Shown here: piece by piece, positions 26,123 through 26,191 of the stretch
Position numbering within the stretch: position 1 is the stretch's first letter
Layout: every line of letters starts with the position of its first letter
Origin: Stenotrophomonas sp. UBA2302
GTDB lineage: Bacteria; Pseudomonadota; Gammaproteobacteria; Xanthomonadales; Xanthomonadaceae
Direction of reading: 5' to 3'
Length of the DNA stretch: 26,191 bases
Assembly (NCBI GenBank): GCA_002345545.1
Contig: DDVW01000069.1
Coordinates: 56,222 to 82,412, forward strand
The notes under the pieces: model-generated
The model's input: the letters and a program-made list of their open reading frames with translations, nothing else
Databases searched by the model: none
Told to the model about the DNA's origin: nothing
Program-made: the position numbers and the translations under genes

Positions 26123-26191
26123 TCAAGGCTTTTTGCTGCTCCGGTGAGGCTTTGAGCTGCTCCGTTGAGGCTTCTTAGACTCAACTTCCAA
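26123..26191 (-). CDS. possible C-terminal tail of a further gene, cut by window edge
   Basis: The last 69 bases of the minus strand read as 22 residues, LEVESKKPQRSSSKPHRSSK then KP, and end with consecutive stops TGA TAG. The underlying DNA contains a 21-bp tandem repeat, giving a 7-residue period KPxRSSx. This looks like the basic, disordered tail of a nucleic-acid-binding protein, but the body of the gene is outside and the family cannot be named. A plus-strand frame (F-S-I-K-A-F... ending at TAG 26176) is an alternative. Confidence 0.35.
   Translation of the reverse strand: MEVESKKPQRSSSKPHRSSKKP
26128..26169. repeat. two tandem copies of a 21-bp unit
   Basis: GCTTTTTGCTGCTCCGGTGAG (first 20 bases: GCTTTTTGCTGCTCCGGTGA) at 26128-26148 is followed directly by a second copy at 26149-26169 differing at three positions, then a partial third (GCTTCTTAG). 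The unit length is a multiple of three, compatible with a repeat in coding sequence. Confidence 0.7.

Noticed and set aside
26128..26178. Tandem repeats at the right edge as a CRISPR array
   Set aside because: Units are contiguous without spacers and 21 bp long.

Overview
The window is GC-rich and reads as the chromosome of a gammaproteobacterium, most likely a member of the Xanthomonadaceae (Stenotrophomonas / Xanthomonas / Pseudoxanthomonas relatives). The basis is the protein sequences, the block rlmE-ftsH-folP-miaA-hfq-hflX with yhbY divergent, the OprO/OprP-type porin next to the pst genes, and REP-like hairpins. This is inference from recognition; no search was run.

Layout. (1) About 1-6290, all minus strand: a housekeeping block rlmE, ftsH, a small membrane protein, folP, miaA, hfq and hflX (cut by the window edge). 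It covers 23S rRNA 2'-O-methylation, membrane proteolysis, folate synthesis, tRNA A37 modification, the sRNA chaperone and a ribosome-associated GTPase. A hairpin separates ftsH from the folP side, and folP and miaA are coupled by TGATG junctions. (2) About 6350-9800, plus strand: the CRM-domain protein YhbY, a small Mth938-domain protein, two tandem PhzF-family paralogues and a GNAT acetyltransferase whose stop codon lies in the loop of its own terminator hairpin. (3) About 9880-17900: a phosphate-starvation region. A phosphate-selective porin (minus) diverges from pstS1 (plus); then pstS2, pstC, pstA, pstB and phoU follow. Three arrays of TGTCA-type half-sites on an 11-bp period (Pho boxes) lie in front of the porin gene, pstS1 and pstS2. 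A long hairpin and REP-like stems separate pstS2 from pstC. No phoB/phoR is in the window.

(4) About 18080-20120: a compact bufferin-type RiPP operon. It has a Cys-rich exported precursor with three [10 protein letters not shown] repeats (BufA), a DUF692/MNIO iron enzyme (BufB) and a DUF2063 partner (BufC), with overlapping gene ends. No DoxX-type membrane gene and no sigma/anti-sigma pair accompany it. It is the most interesting system here, although its family has been described elsewhere. (5) About 20190-22830: a YihG-like acyltransferase (minus), a PAS-GGDEF diguanylate cyclase (plus) and a small basic protein (plus), separated by strong hairpins. (6) About 22865-25870, minus: an S66 (LD-carboxypeptidase) family protein and an NAD-dependent epimerase-like protein, both with Tat-type signals, and a bacterial TrmY-like SPOUT methyltransferase. 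The right edge holds a 21-bp tandem repeat that may be the Lys/Ser-rich tail of a further minus-strand gene.

Many long antisense ORFs occur, as expected at this GC content; they were left out. No tRNA, rRNA, insertion sequence or CRISPR array was seen.
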